DNA from: CAKUFA01 sp963646285
GTDB taxonomy: Bacteria > Bacillota > Clostridia > Christensenellales > Aristaeellaceae
Direction: 5' to 3'
NCBI GenBank assembly: GCA_963646285.1
Contig: CAVIWF010000054.1
Location: forward strand, 1-16,229
DNA: 16,229 nucleotides
Each line of letters opens with the position of its first letter. Position 1 is the stretch's first letter. Below are positions 6,966-14,648 of this stretch, piece by piece. Made by a program: the position numbers and the translations under genes. The notes beneath the pieces were generated by a model. That model saw only the letters and a list, made by a program, of their open reading frames with translations, was not told the origin of the DNA and searched no databases.

Positions 6966-8012
6966 TCACTTCCTCCTCCCGGGATACGCCTCCGACCCGC
7001 GCAAATGGAGCCGGCCTTCGTAGGTCACCCGGCGGACGGCCTTGGCACGCTTTTTGCCGGCGGACAGCTTGTCGATCATCATGTTGGCCGCTTCCTCCCC
7101 CATTTGCTCCACAGGCTGGTCAATGGAGGAGATGGCGGTTTCGTGCACCATGTCCATGGCACGGACGGAGTCGGAGGAGATCAGGGCCATGTCCTCGGGG
7201 ATCGAAAGCCCCCTGGCGTAGATTGCCCGAATGGCACCTACCGCCATCAGGTTGTTGCAGCAGAAAATGGCGGTTACTTCCGGGTGATGCTCCAGCAGGT
7301 CAAGGGTCAGGCTGTAGCCGCTTTCCATTTTGAAATTGCCGTAGGTAATGTATTCCTTCCGGGCGGGGATGCCGTGGGCTGCCAGGGTGTCCATGTAGCC
7401 GTTCAGCCGCTCAATGCCGGGCTTGGAGGAAATGGGGCCGGCAATGGTGGCAATGTGCTTGTGCCCGGCACGGATCAGAGCCTCCACACATTCCACGCTG
7501 ACGTGATAATTATCCTGAAACACCCCGTCCAGACCAATGCCGTTCAGGTCCCGGTCAATGAGGATGATGGGCGTGCCGGAGGCGCTCAGGCTGCGCAGGT
7601 ACTCCACATTGTATTCCGCATTTTCGGATATGGGGGAAATGATGATGCCGTCCACCTGGCTTTTGAGCATGTCCAGTATGCGGATCTCCTTCTGGGGGGA
7701 TTCATTGGAATTGCAGATGACGCACTCAATGCCCTGCTTGGCAAGGGTGTTTTCCATGCAGTCGATCATGTCCAGGAAGAAGGGATTGTGCAGGTCTGCC
7801 ACCACAATGCCCACCGTGGCATTGGCTTTCTGGCGGTGGTGATGCTTCTGATAGGCCCGGGGTTCGTAGTTGTGTTCCTGGGCAATTTGCAGAATCTTTT
7901 CCCGGGTTTGGGTGCTGACATAGGCATTGCCGGCAAAGACCCGGGACACAGTTGCAGGTGAAACTTTTGCTTCTTTTGCAATGTCTTTTATGGAAAATTC
8001 ATTCTTCACCAT
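6966..8012 (-). CDS. LacI-family transcriptional regulator, 348 aa
   Basis: This is a normal-length LacI/GalR regulator. The N-terminal helix-turn-helix (about residues 7-33) contains IKDIAKEAKVSPATVSRVF. A hinge follows, then a periplasmic-binding-protein-like sensor domain (about 60-340) with VADLHNPFF near its start and the conserved IPEDMALISSDS segment late in the domain, resembling pentose-responsive members such as RbsR. The ATG at 8012 has GAGG about 7 nt upstream. It is divergent from the kinase-ABC-deoC operon, and two palindromic TTTCGAAA-core sites lie in the shared gap, so it probably represses itself and may control that operon. Effector unknown; a pentose or deoxypentose is the simplest guess. 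Confidence 0.93.
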   Translation of the reverse strand: MVKNEFSIKDIAKEAKVSPATVSRVFAGNAYVSTQTREKILQIAQEHNYEPRAYQKHHHRQKANATVGIVVADLHNPFFLDMIDCMENTLAKQGIECVICNSNESPQKEIRILDMLKSQVDGIIISPISENAEYNVEYLRSLSASGTPIILIDRDLNGIGLDGVFQDNYHVSVECVEALIRAGHKHIATIAGPISSKPGIERLNGYMDTLAAHGIPARKEYITYGNFKMESGYSLTLDLLEHHPEVTAIFCCNNLMAVGAIRAIYARGLSIPEDMALISSDSVRAMDMVHETAISSIDQPVEQMGEEAANMMIDKLSAGKKRAKAVRRVTYEGRLHLRGSEAYPGRRK

Positions 8013-8038
8013 AATAACCTCATTATTTTCATTTTCTC

Positions 8039-8046
8039 TTTCGAAA
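8039..8046. promoter_or_regulatory. Second TTTCGAAA operator, near the regulator start
   Basis: This 8-bp palindrome with a central CG repeats the core of the stronger site at 8072-8087. The centres are 37 bp apart, about 3.5 helical turns. It lies in the 5' untranslated region of the LacI-type gene, 27 bp from its start codon. Confidence 0.55.
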
Positions 8047-8071
8047 AGGGCGTAAAATGAAGTTTACGTAA

Positions 8072-8087
8072 AATCTTTCGAAAGATT
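8072..8087. promoter_or_regulatory. Perfect 16-bp palindromic operator (LacI-family type)
   Basis: AATCTTTCGAAAGATT is a perfect palindrome with the central CG typical of LacI-family operators. It begins 8 bp past the regulator's predicted -10 box, over its expected transcription start, which suggests autorepression. Just beside it, CGTAAA (8051-8056) and TTTACG (8063-8068) form another inverted repeat of unknown meaning. Confidence 0.78.
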
Positions 8088-8094
8088 GATAATT

Positions 8095-8123
8095 ATTATA
8101 CGTTTTTTATCAGCAAATTGCAA
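8095..8123 (-). promoter_or_regulatory. Predicted promoter of the LacI-type regulator
   Basis: On the minus strand a -35-like TTGCAA (8123-8118), a 17-bp spacer and a perfect -10 box TATAAT (8100-8095) are present. The -35 is imperfect, as expected for a weakly expressed regulator. Confidence 0.65.
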
Positions 8124-8201
8124 TAGGAAGAAACGAAGAACAAGGGCTTTTTTTCGTATGAAATTTAAGAAACAATTAAATGAAAATAATAGATTTGCAT
8201 C

Positions 8202-8230
8202 TTGAAATAAAAACCTGCCTGCCTTACACT
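8202..8230 (+). promoter_or_regulatory. Candidate promoter of the kinase-ABC-deoC operon
   Basis: The -35-like TTGAAA (8202-8207), a 17-bp spacer and the -10-like TACACT (8225-8230) are the best plus-strand candidate in the 8013-8342 gap. No TTTCGAAA site overlaps it, so repression would need looping or another mechanism, or the true promoter lies closer to the operators. From about 8231 to 8342 I see only leader sequence. Confidence 0.4.
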
Positions 8231-8342
8231 GAAGGTGAAAGAAACGGAGCGTGAAAGGTTCATATCCAGTACCTGGCAGAAAACGCCGGGAGAAGGATGA
8301 AACCAACGTGCACCGTAACCCGGCATGAAAGGGCTGTTGTGG

Positions 8343-9281
8343 ATGAGCAAGCGCATTGTGGTTTTCGGCAGTTATGTAACAGACTTGACCGGACGGGGGG
8401 ATCGTTTCCCTGTCCCCGGTGAAACGGTGCTGGGCACCTCCTTCCGCTCCGGCCCCGGAGGAAAGGGCTCCAATCAGGCAGTGGCTGCCTTCCGTGCCGG
8501 GGGAGATGTGCATCTGGTCACCAAGCTGGGGCAGGATGCCTTTGGCGAAATGGCCCGCAGCTTTTATGCCGCCGAGGGCATGAGCACGGAGGATCTGCTG
8601 ACGGACGACACCGCAGCAACCGGGGCTGCCCTGATCATGGTTCATCAGCAGAGCAGCCAGAACATGATCATGGTGCTGAACGGTGCCTGCAGCCACATCA
8701 CCCCTCAGGATGTGCTTGCCAAAAAAGCCCTGATTGAAAGTGCCGACTACCTGCTGGTGCAGATGGAAATCAACATGGACGCGCTGGAGCAGGTGATCCG
8801 CATCGCCCATGATGCCGGGGTCAAAGTGATCCTGAACCCTGCCCCTGTGCAGCCCCTTGCCGATGAGGTCATGGCCATGATCGACACCGTAACCCCCAAC
8901 GAAACGGAAGCCCATGCCTTAACCGGGGTGGAAGTCGTGGATCTGGCCACCGCCCACAAGGCGGCTCAGGTGTTCTTTGCCAAAGGGGTGCGCCACGTGA
9001 TCATTACCCTGGGGGGCAAGGGCGTGTACTGCTCCGACGGCACCCGGGAGGAGCTGATTGAAGCCCTTCATGTGGACGCTGTGGACACAACCGGCGCAGG
9101 GGATGCCTTCAATGGGGGCTTCGTAACCGCCCTTGCACGGGACATGAGCCTGTTTGATGCCGTCCGCTACGGCAACTGCACCGGTGCCCTGTCCGTTACC
9201 AAGGCAGGAACGGCCCCTGCCATGCCCTGCAAAACCGAGATCGATGCTCTGTATCACGAGCATTACAGCGATAAGACTTAA
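8343..9281 (+). CDS. PfkB-family pentose kinase (ribokinase/deoxyribokinase-like), 312 aa
   Basis: This is a ribokinase-like sugar kinase transferring phosphate from ATP to the 5-hydroxyl of a pentose. It has the N-terminal GS-x-x-x-D motif (Gly9-Asp14), GGKGSNQAVAA, and the C-terminal signature DTTGAGDAFNGG (248-259) with catalytic base Asp254. Length matches ribokinases. Ribokinases usually read S-I-N-x-D near residue 10; here it is S-Y-V-T-D, with Val12 replacing the Asn. From memory, deoxyribokinases also replace this Asn (with Met), so 2-deoxyribose is a plausible substrate, in line with deoC downstream. The start at 8343 is preferred because AAAGGG lies 9 nt before it; the in-frame ATG at 8325 has no such site. 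First gene of the operon. Confidence 0.9.
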   Translation: MSKRIVVFGSYVTDLTGRGDRFPVPGETVLGTSFRSGPGGKGSNQAVAAFRAGGDVHLVTKLGQDAFGEMARSFYAAEGMSTEDLLTDDTAATGAALIMVHQQSSQNMIMVLNGACSHITPQDVLAKKALIESADYLLVQMEINMDALEQVIRIAHDAGVKVILNPAPVQPLADEVMAMIDTVTPNETEAHALTGVEVVDLATAHKAAQVFFAKGVRHVIITLGGKGVYCSDGTREELIEALHVDAVDTTGAGDAFNGGFVTALARDMSLFDAVRYGNCTGALSVTKAGTAPAMPCKTEIDALYHEHYSDKT

Positions 9282-9307
9282 ACCATCAAAAACAAGGAGG
9301 AGGAGCT

Positions 9308-10330
9308 ATGGGCGCTATACGCTTGGTCAATTTACGGAAGGACTACGGCAAGGAAAACGTGATCCCCAACCTGAACCTGGACATTGCAGACGGTTCCTTT
9401 ACGGTGCTTGTGGGACCTTCCGGCTGCGGCAAATCCACCACCCTGCGGATGATTGCCGGTCTGGAAAAGCCCACGGCCGGGCAGATTCTCATCGACGGGG
9501 TGGATGTGGCCCACGTGGCACCCGGCAAGCGGGATCTGGCCATGGTGTTCCAGAACTACGCCCTGTATCCCACCATGACGGTGCGCCGGAATATCGAGTT
9601 CGGCCTCATCAACAAGAAAGTGCCGAAAAACAAGCGGGATGCGCTGATTGCCGATGTTTCCGAAATCGTAGGCCTGACCCCCTATCTGGACAGGAAGCCT
9701 TCCAACCTGTCCGGCGGTCAGCGGCAGCGTGTGGCACTGGCTCGTGCCATGGTGAAGGAGCCGAAGGTGTTCCTCATGGATGAACCCCTGTCCAACCTGG
9801 ATGCAAAGCTGCGTGCCTCCATGCGGGTGGAATTGATTGAACTTCACGAGCGGTTGAAGACCACCTTCATCTACGTGACCCACGACCAGACGGAAGCCAT
9901 GTCCATGGGGGACGAAATCGTGCTGATGAACAAGGGCGTGATCATGCAGCAGTCCTCCCCGAAAGACATGTACCACAACCCGGAAAACGTGTTTGCCGCC
10001 CAGTTTATCGGCACGCCCCCCATGAATGTGTTAAACGGGCTGGTGGAAGGCGTGTCCCTGGGCTTCCGCCCGGAGAAGGTCACCTTTACGAATCCCGGCA
10101 GCCCTGCCCTGAAGCTAAGCGGCACCATTGCCACCAAGGAGCAGCTGGGGGCTGAATACAACTATTCCGTTGCCACCAAGTGGGGCAAGATCATGGTGAA
10201 AACGGAGGATGATCAGGAACCTGGCAGCTGCAAGCTGTTCATTCAGCCCAAGCACCTTTTCGCCTTCGACAGGGAAGGCAAGCGGATGCCCCTGAGCAAA
10301 GAAATGCTGTCGCACCTTGCCGACAAGTGA
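9308..10330 (+). CDS. ABC sugar importer ATPase (UgpC/MalK/MsmX-like), 340 aa
   Basis: ATP-hydrolysing subunit of a CUT1-type sugar importer, acting on the inner face of the membrane. Walker A GPSGCGKST is at 36-44, signature LSGGQ at 134-138, Walker B ends in Asp158-Glu159 (catalytic Glu159), and the switch His is His192. The C-terminal regulatory TOBE-like domain (about 235-340) is shorter than in E. coli MalK. The start follows a run of AGGAGG. A dedicated ATPase within the operon differs from many Firmicutes sugar operons, which lack one and share a common MsmX-type ATPase. Confidence 0.95.
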   Translation: MGAIRLVNLRKDYGKENVIPNLNLDIADGSFTVLVGPSGCGKSTTLRMIAGLEKPTAGQILIDGVDVAHVAPGKRDLAMVFQNYALYPTMTVRRNIEFGLINKKVPKNKRDALIADVSEIVGLTPYLDRKPSNLSGGQRQRVALARAMVKEPKVFLMDEPLSNLDAKLRASMRVELIELHERLKTTFIYVTHDQTEAMSMGDEIVLMNKGVIMQQSSPKDMYHNPENVFAAQFIGTPPMNVLNGLVEGVSLGFRPEKVTFTNPGSPALKLSGTIATKEQLGAEYNYSVATKWGKIMVKTEDDQEPGSCKLFIQPKHLFAFDREGKRMPLSKEMLSHLADK

Positions 10331-10346
10331 AAGGAGGGTCACGGGC

Positions 10347-11264
10347 ATGTCTGAACAAACTGCACGGAAGGGCAGGGACAGGCTGCATACCTTTTTAGGC
10401 TGGCTGAAGGGGTATGTGCTTGTCAGCCCCGCCATCATTCTGCTGTGCATTTTCACGATTTATCCGATTTTCTGGCAGATTCAGTCCAGCCTGTATGACG
10501 GCAGTCTGCTGAGCAAAAAGCGGAATTACGTAGGTCTTAAAAACTTTGCCAACCTGTTTGCCAATCCGGACTTTGGGCAAATCGTAGGCAACACGGTGTT
10601 TTACTCCGTGGGGGTGGTTATCATCACCCTGGTGCTGTCCACCCTGGCGGCAGTGTGGCTGAACGGGAAGATGCAGAAGCGGCTGAACAGCCTGACCCTG
10701 GCTGCCATCTTCACCCCCCACATTATTTCTCTGGTTTCCGTTACCACCATTTTCCTGTGGCTGCTGGATCCCCAAATTGGTGCCATTAACTACCTGCTGA
10801 AATCCCTGGGTCTGCCCACCTGCCCCTTTCTGGGCAGCAGCAACACCGCCATGTTCGCCCTGGTGCTGATGATGGTGTGGAAGGGCACCGGGTATTACAC
10901 CTTGCTGACCGTGGCCGCCCTTCAGGGGGTGCCCAAGGACATTTACGAGGCCGCCGCCATTGACGATACCCCCGGCTGGCGGGTGTTCTTCCACATTACC
11001 CTGCCCATGATTTCCCCCACCCTGTTCTTTTCCGCCATTGTGTGCACCATCAACAGCTTTCAGGTGTTCGAGCCCATTAACCTGATGACCCTGGGCGGCC
11101 CTGCCAACTCCACCAACACCCTGGTGTACCAGATTTATTCCGACGCATTCAAGTACCTGAAGCTGGGGCAGGCCAGCGCAGAAGGGGTGGTGCTGCTGGC
11201 CTTCGTGCTGGTGCTGACCATTATCTACTTCGCTTTCCTGGGCAAAAAAGTCCACTATCAGTAA
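10347..11264 (+). CDS. ABC sugar importer permease 1 (UgpA/MalF-like), 305 aa
   Basis: Integral membrane protein with about six hydrophobic segments, the first at about residues 22-45 (VLVSPAIILLCIFTIYPIF). The cytoplasmic EAA loop, which docks on the ATPase, is seen at about 195-222 (EAAAIDDTPGWRVFF then TLP). Length and N-terminus match UgpA-type permeases, which lack the long periplasmic insertion of E. coli MalF. The start at 10347 is chosen for AAAGGAGGG just upstream; the frame opens at 10317 inside the ATPase gene without a site. Forms the channel with the next gene product. Confidence 0.95.
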   Translation: MSEQTARKGRDRLHTFLGWLKGYVLVSPAIILLCIFTIYPIFWQIQSSLYDGSLLSKKRNYVGLKNFANLFANPDFGQIVGNTVFYSVGVVIITLVLSTLAAVWLNGKMQKRLNSLTLAAIFTPHIISLVSVTTIFLWLLDPQIGAINYLLKSLGLPTCPFLGSSNTAMFALVLMMVWKGTGYYTLLTVAALQGVPKDIYEAAAIDDTPGWRVFFHITLPMISPTLFFSAIVCTINSFQVFEPINLMTLGGPANSTNTLVYQIYSDAFKYLKLGQASAEGVVLLAFVLVLTIIYFAFLGKKVHYQ

Positions 11265-11282
11265 AGAAAGGAGAGAGACAGC

Positions 11283-12131
11283 ATGGAAGAAAGAAATTCA
11301 GGCAATGCCGCCCTGCACGGGGTGCGGTACGTCGTCAGCGGGCTGATGAAGCTGCTGATCATCTTCATTGTCGCCTATCCTTTCCTGTGGATGGTCTGCA
11401 CTGCCTTTAAGCCCTACAAGGAAACCATCACCTATCCCCCCACCCTGTTCCCCCAACAGTGGGTGCTGGATGGCCTGAAGGAATGCCTGGAAGAGCTGGA
11501 TGTGTGGCACTTTATGAAGAATTCTCTGGTGGTCAGCATCTCTTCTCTTCTGCTTCAGTATCTGGTGATTATCCCGGCGGCCTACGCCTTTGCCCGGGTC
11601 AGGTTTCCCGGCCGGTCGCTGCTGTTCGGCATTGTGCTGCTGGGCTTCATGATTCCCCAGCAGGTCACCTTTGTGCCGGTGTACCTGATCTTTTCCAAGG
11701 CCAAACTGCTGCAAAGCTACTGGCCCCAGATTCTGCCCTTTGTTGCCAACGCCTTCGGCATTTTCCTGCTGCGGCAGTACTTCATGCAGATTCCGGAGGA
11801 GATCATCGAGTCCGCCCGGATGGACAACGCATCGGAAGTGAAGATCATCTTCTCCATCATGATCCCCATGGCCAAAACCGCCATTTTCACCATTGGCCTG
11901 CTGAGCTTCATCTCCCTGTGGAACAGCTACTTCTGGCCCCTGATCATGACGACGAAAAACACCTACCGCCCCCTGGCTGTGGGCGTGGCCATGCTGAAGA
12001 CCGTTGACGCCGCCATTCCCTGGCACATGCTCATGGCGGGCAACCTGTTCCTGACCTGTCCCATTCTGCTTGCTTACGCCGTTGCCAACAAGCAGATCCG
12101 CAAAGCCTTTGTGTACAGCGGCATCAAATAA
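11283..12131 (+). CDS. ABC sugar importer permease 2 (UgpE/MalG-like), 282 aa
   Basis: Second membrane subunit of the importer, with about six transmembrane segments and a family-typical N-terminus (membrane segment followed by WMVCTAFKP). The EAA-like loop begins with ESARMDNAS at about residue 176. AAAGGAG lies 9 nt before the ATG. It ends with the common YSGIK-type tail. Followed by a 64-bp gap containing a small GGCC-GAAA-GGCC hairpin and then the binding-protein gene. Confidence 0.95.
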   Translation: MEERNSGNAALHGVRYVVSGLMKLLIIFIVAYPFLWMVCTAFKPYKETITYPPTLFPQQWVLDGLKECLEELDVWHFMKNSLVVSISSLLLQYLVIIPAAYAFARVRFPGRSLLFGIVLLGFMIPQQVTFVPVYLIFSKAKLLQSYWPQILPFVANAFGIFLLRQYFMQIPEEIIESARMDNASEVKIIFSIMIPMAKTAIFTIGLLSFISLWNSYFWPLIMTTKNTYRPLAVGVAMLKTVDAAIPWHMLMAGNLFLTCPILLAYAVANKQIRKAFVYSGIK

Positions 12132-12195
12132 CACGGATGGACGGCCGAAAGGCCTAAATCAATACAATGCGACAAAAACGAAGGAGGATCAACCC

Positions 12196-13452
12196 GTGAA
12201 GAAACTTGTTTCCCTGGTGCTTGCTCTGTCCCTGGTGTTCAGCTTATGCGCCGTCAGCACGGCCGCTGCCGAGCCCACCGAAATCGTCTTCTGGACGGCC
12301 CTGTCCGGTGCCTACAATGACGTGATTCAAGGCATCTGCGCAGACTTCAACGCTTCCCAGGATCAGTGGAAAGTGGTTGCGGAATATCAGGGCAACTATT
12401 ACGACATTGCCGCCAAACTGCAGGCTTCCCTGCTGGACGGCTCCGAGCCGGACATTGTGCAGATGGAATGCAGCCGTACCCCCCTGTTCAGCGATTACGG
12501 CTCCTTTGCCGAGTTGACGGACCTGATGGCCAGTGTGGGGCTGGACGCCAAGGAGTACTTCTATGACGGCTTCCTGGCTGACTGCGACTGGGGCGAAGGC
12601 CTCTACGCCCTGCCCTTCAACCGCTCCACCCCCATGTTCTACTACAACAAGACCCTCTTTGACGAGTACGGCCTGACCGCCCCCACCACCTGGGACGAGC
12701 TCCACGAAACCGCCAAGAAGCTTTCCATTGAAGGGGAGCGCTGGGGCTTTGAAGTGCCCATCGACCAGTGGTTCTACTGCTGCTTTGTGCTGGAAGCCGG
12801 CGGACAGCTGATGAACGAAGAAAAGACCCAGCTGACCGTTAACAACGAAGCCGGCACCGCTTCCCTGAACTGGATGCGGGAAATGATCGAAGACGGCTCC
12901 ATGAAGGCACCTCCCGGATCTGAGTACAACGGCTACGAAGCTGCCCGCTCCGACCTGGCTGCCGGCATCACCACCATGATCATTTCCTCCTCCGGCGACC
13001 TGGGCACCCTCCGCAAGACCTGCAACTTTGAAGTAGGCACCGCTTTCCTGCCCGGCAACCCGGACTACGGCGTGGTAACCGGCGGCGCCAATGTGTGCGT
13101 GCTGGCTGGCCATGACGACAAGGCGCAGGGTGTTGCCGAATTCCTGAAGTACCTGACCTCTCCTGATGTGGCGGGTCAGTGGGCTGTGTCCACCGGCTAT
13201 GTGCCCACCAGCGAAGCCGCCGCAAACAGCGACGTGTATCAGACCTACCTGAACGAAGTGCCTGCCGGCACCACTGCCCTGAAGCAGATGGCATACGCCG
13301 GCAATCAGCCTGTGATTCCCCAGTGGGCAGAAATCGGCGCCACCATCATCACCACGGAAATGCAGAAGTGCATCGGTGACAGCGCCTACACCCCCGAAAT
13401 GGCCTGCCAGAGCATGTGCGACCTGGTGGCCACCCTGCTGGGAACGAACTAA
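12196..13452 (+). CDS. UgpB-like sugar-binding protein of the ABC importer, 418 aa
   Basis: Extracellular solute-binding protein, family 1, closest in my memory to UgpB (glycerol-3-phosphate/glycerophosphodiester binding). Shared segments are LPFNRSTPMFYYNK, a late SSSGDLGTLRK, GGANVCVL and TGYVPTSEAA. The GTG start at 12196 is chosen because AAGGAGG (12181-12187) lies 8 nt upstream and it gives a proper signal peptide: Lys2-Lys3, a hydrophobic core to about 20, then STAAA with likely cleavage after Ala25. Cys18 sits in F-S-L-C, a poor lipobox, so lipid anchoring is doubtful. The C-terminal region where UgpB has a ligand-binding Arg reads GATIITTEM with no Arg, suggesting a different ligand. 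The open frame begins earlier, at 12070, inside the permease gene; that part is not translated. Confidence 0.94.
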   Translation: MKKLVSLVLALSLVFSLCAVSTAAAEPTEIVFWTALSGAYNDVIQGICADFNASQDQWKVVAEYQGNYYDIAAKLQASLLDGSEPDIVQMECSRTPLFSDYGSFAELTDLMASVGLDAKEYFYDGFLADCDWGEGLYALPFNRSTPMFYYNKTLFDEYGLTAPTTWDELHETAKKLSIEGERWGFEVPIDQWFYCCFVLEAGGQLMNEEKTQLTVNNEAGTASLNWMREMIEDGSMKAPPGSEYNGYEAARSDLAAGITTMIISSSGDLGTLRKTCNFEVGTAFLPGNPDYGVVTGGANVCVLAGHDDKAQGVAEFLKYLTSPDVAGQWAVSTGYVPTSEAAANSDVYQTYLNEVPAGTTALKQMAYAGNQPVIPQWAEIGATIITTEMQKCIGDSAYTPEMACQSMCDLVATLLGTN

Positions 13453-13463
13453 AATCCAAAAAA

Positions 13464-13501
13464 CCATCAAAGGACGGACACCTGCGTCCGCCCTTTGATG
13501 G
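13464..13501 (+). other. Intercistronic stem-loop between binding protein and deoC
   Basis: CCATCAAAGG (13464-13473) pairs perfectly with CCTTTGATGG (13492-13501). After one mismatch, CGGAC (13475-13479) pairs with GTCCG (13486-13490). No T-run follows, so it is not a standard terminator. It is well placed to protect the 3' end of the upstream transcript and raise binding-protein output relative to downstream enzymes, as known in other importer operons; that role is inferred. Confidence 0.75.
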
Positions 13502-13518
13502 CATGAAGGAGATTACTT

Positions 13519-14199
13519 ATGGATCGGAAAGAAATCTACAGCCGTGTGGATCACACCCTGCTGTATCCCGTAACCACCTGGGAGCAGATTCGTGTGCTGT
13601 GCGACCAGGCCATGACCTTCGGCACCGCTTCCGTGTGCATTCCCTCCTGCTATGTAAAGCAGGCGTACGACTATGTGGACGGGAAGATGACCATCTGCAC
13701 CGTTGTGGGCTTCCCCAACGGCAACACCACCCCTGCCTGCAAGGTGTTTGAAGCCAAGGAAGCCATTGCAAACGGTGCCCGGGAAATCGACATGGTGATC
13801 AACCTGGGCATGCTGAAGGCCGGCAACACCCGGTATGTGCTGGATGAAATCAAGCTGCTGAAGGAAGCCGTAGGGGATCTGGTGCTGAAGGTGATTATCG
13901 AAACCTGCGACCTGACGGAGGAGGAGAAAATCACCATGTGCCGCATTGTCACGGAATCCGGCGCAGACTTTATCAAAACCTCCACCGGCTTCTCCAAGGG
14001 CGGCGCCACCTTTGACGACATTGCCCTGTTCAAGGCTCACGTGGGGCCGAAGGTGAAGATCAAGGCTGCCGGCGGCATTGCTTCCTTTGCGGATGCGGAG
14101 AAGTTCATCGCCCTTGGGGCTGATCGGCTGGGCACCAGCCGGATTGTAAAGCTGGCACTGCAGGAAATGGCTGACCGTGAGGCGAAAGAAAGGAGCTGA
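13519..14199 (+). CDS. deoC: Deoxyribose-phosphate aldolase, 226 aa
   Basis: Class I aldolase cleaving 2-deoxy-D-ribose 5-phosphate to glyceraldehyde 3-phosphate and acetaldehyde through a Schiff base. The three catalytic positions are visible: Asp91 in EIDMVIN, Schiff-base Lys153 in IKTSTG, and Lys182 in KAAGGI. The N-terminus has the family-typical DHTLL. Length matches short bacterial DeoC proteins. AAGGAG (13506-13511) lies 7 nt before the ATG. It sits in a transporter-kinase operon rather than with nucleoside phosphorylases or deoB, pointing to free or conjugated deoxypentose. 6 nt separate it from the mutarotase gene. Confidence 0.96.
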   Translation: MDRKEIYSRVDHTLLYPVTTWEQIRVLCDQAMTFGTASVCIPSCYVKQAYDYVDGKMTICTVVGFPNGNTTPACKVFEAKEAIANGAREIDMVINLGMLKAGNTRYVLDEIKLLKEAVGDLVLKVIIETCDLTEEEKITMCRIVTESGADFIKTSTGFSKGGATFDDIALFKAHVGPKVKIKAAGGIASFADAEKFIALGADRLGTSRIVKLALQEMADREAKERS

Positions 14200-14205
14200 G
14201 GAACC

Positions 14206-14643
14206 ATGCTGCGTGGTATTCCCAAGTGTCTTTCCCCGGAGCTGCTGAAGGTGCTGGCGGAAATGGGTCACGGCGATACGCTGATTCTTGCGGATGCCTT
14301 TTATCCGGCGGCCTCCTCTGCCCGGCACAGCATGCTGGTTCGTGCAGACGGGGTAAAGGCAACGGAGCTGCTGGACGCCATCCTCACCTTCTTCCCCCTG
14401 GACCGCTCCGTGGCCCATCCCTTCCTGATCATGGACAAGCAGGAGTGCGACAAGGACATTGAAACCCCTATTTGGGATGCGTACAAGGACATTGTGCGCC
14501 GCCATGATGACCGGGGGGACGAGTGCATCGGCATGATCGAACGCTTCGACTTCTACAAGGAAGCCGAGCATGCCTATGCCGTGCTGGCAACGGGGGAAGA
14601 TGCCCTGTACGGCTGCGCCATTCTGCAAAAGGGGACGCTGTAA
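14206..14643 (+). CDS. fucU: FucU/RbsD-family sugar mutarotase, 145 aa
   Basis: The family interconverts anomers of sugars such as L-fucose (FucU) or D-ribose (RbsD), supplying the form used by the kinase or isomerase. The sequence is FucU-like from the first residues (LSPELLKVLAEMGHGD), with His22 and Asp30 at the expected catalytic positions. The C-terminal Tyr is present in ALYGCAILQKG, where E. coli FucU has YGN; the Asn is Cys here. No fucose isomerase or kinase is present, so L-fucose is unlikely and the pentose handled by the neighbouring kinase is the better guess. Confidence 0.92.
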   Translation: MLRGIPKCLSPELLKVLAEMGHGDTLILADAFYPAASSARHSMLVRADGVKATELLDAILTFFPLDRSVAHPFLIMDKQECDKDIETPIWDAYKDIVRRHDDRGDECIGMIERFDFYKEAEHAYAVLATGEDALYGCAILQKGTL

Positions 14644-14648
14644 ATATA

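Noticed and set aside
12070..12195. Longer N-terminus for the binding protein
   Set aside because: It would overlap the permease gene and bury the signal peptide; GTG at 12196 has AAGGAGG at correct spacing.
14206..14643. L-fucose pathway assignment from the FucU homolog
   Set aside because: No fucose isomerase, fuculokinase or fuculose-phosphate aldolase is present; DeoC and a ribokinase-like enzyme are.
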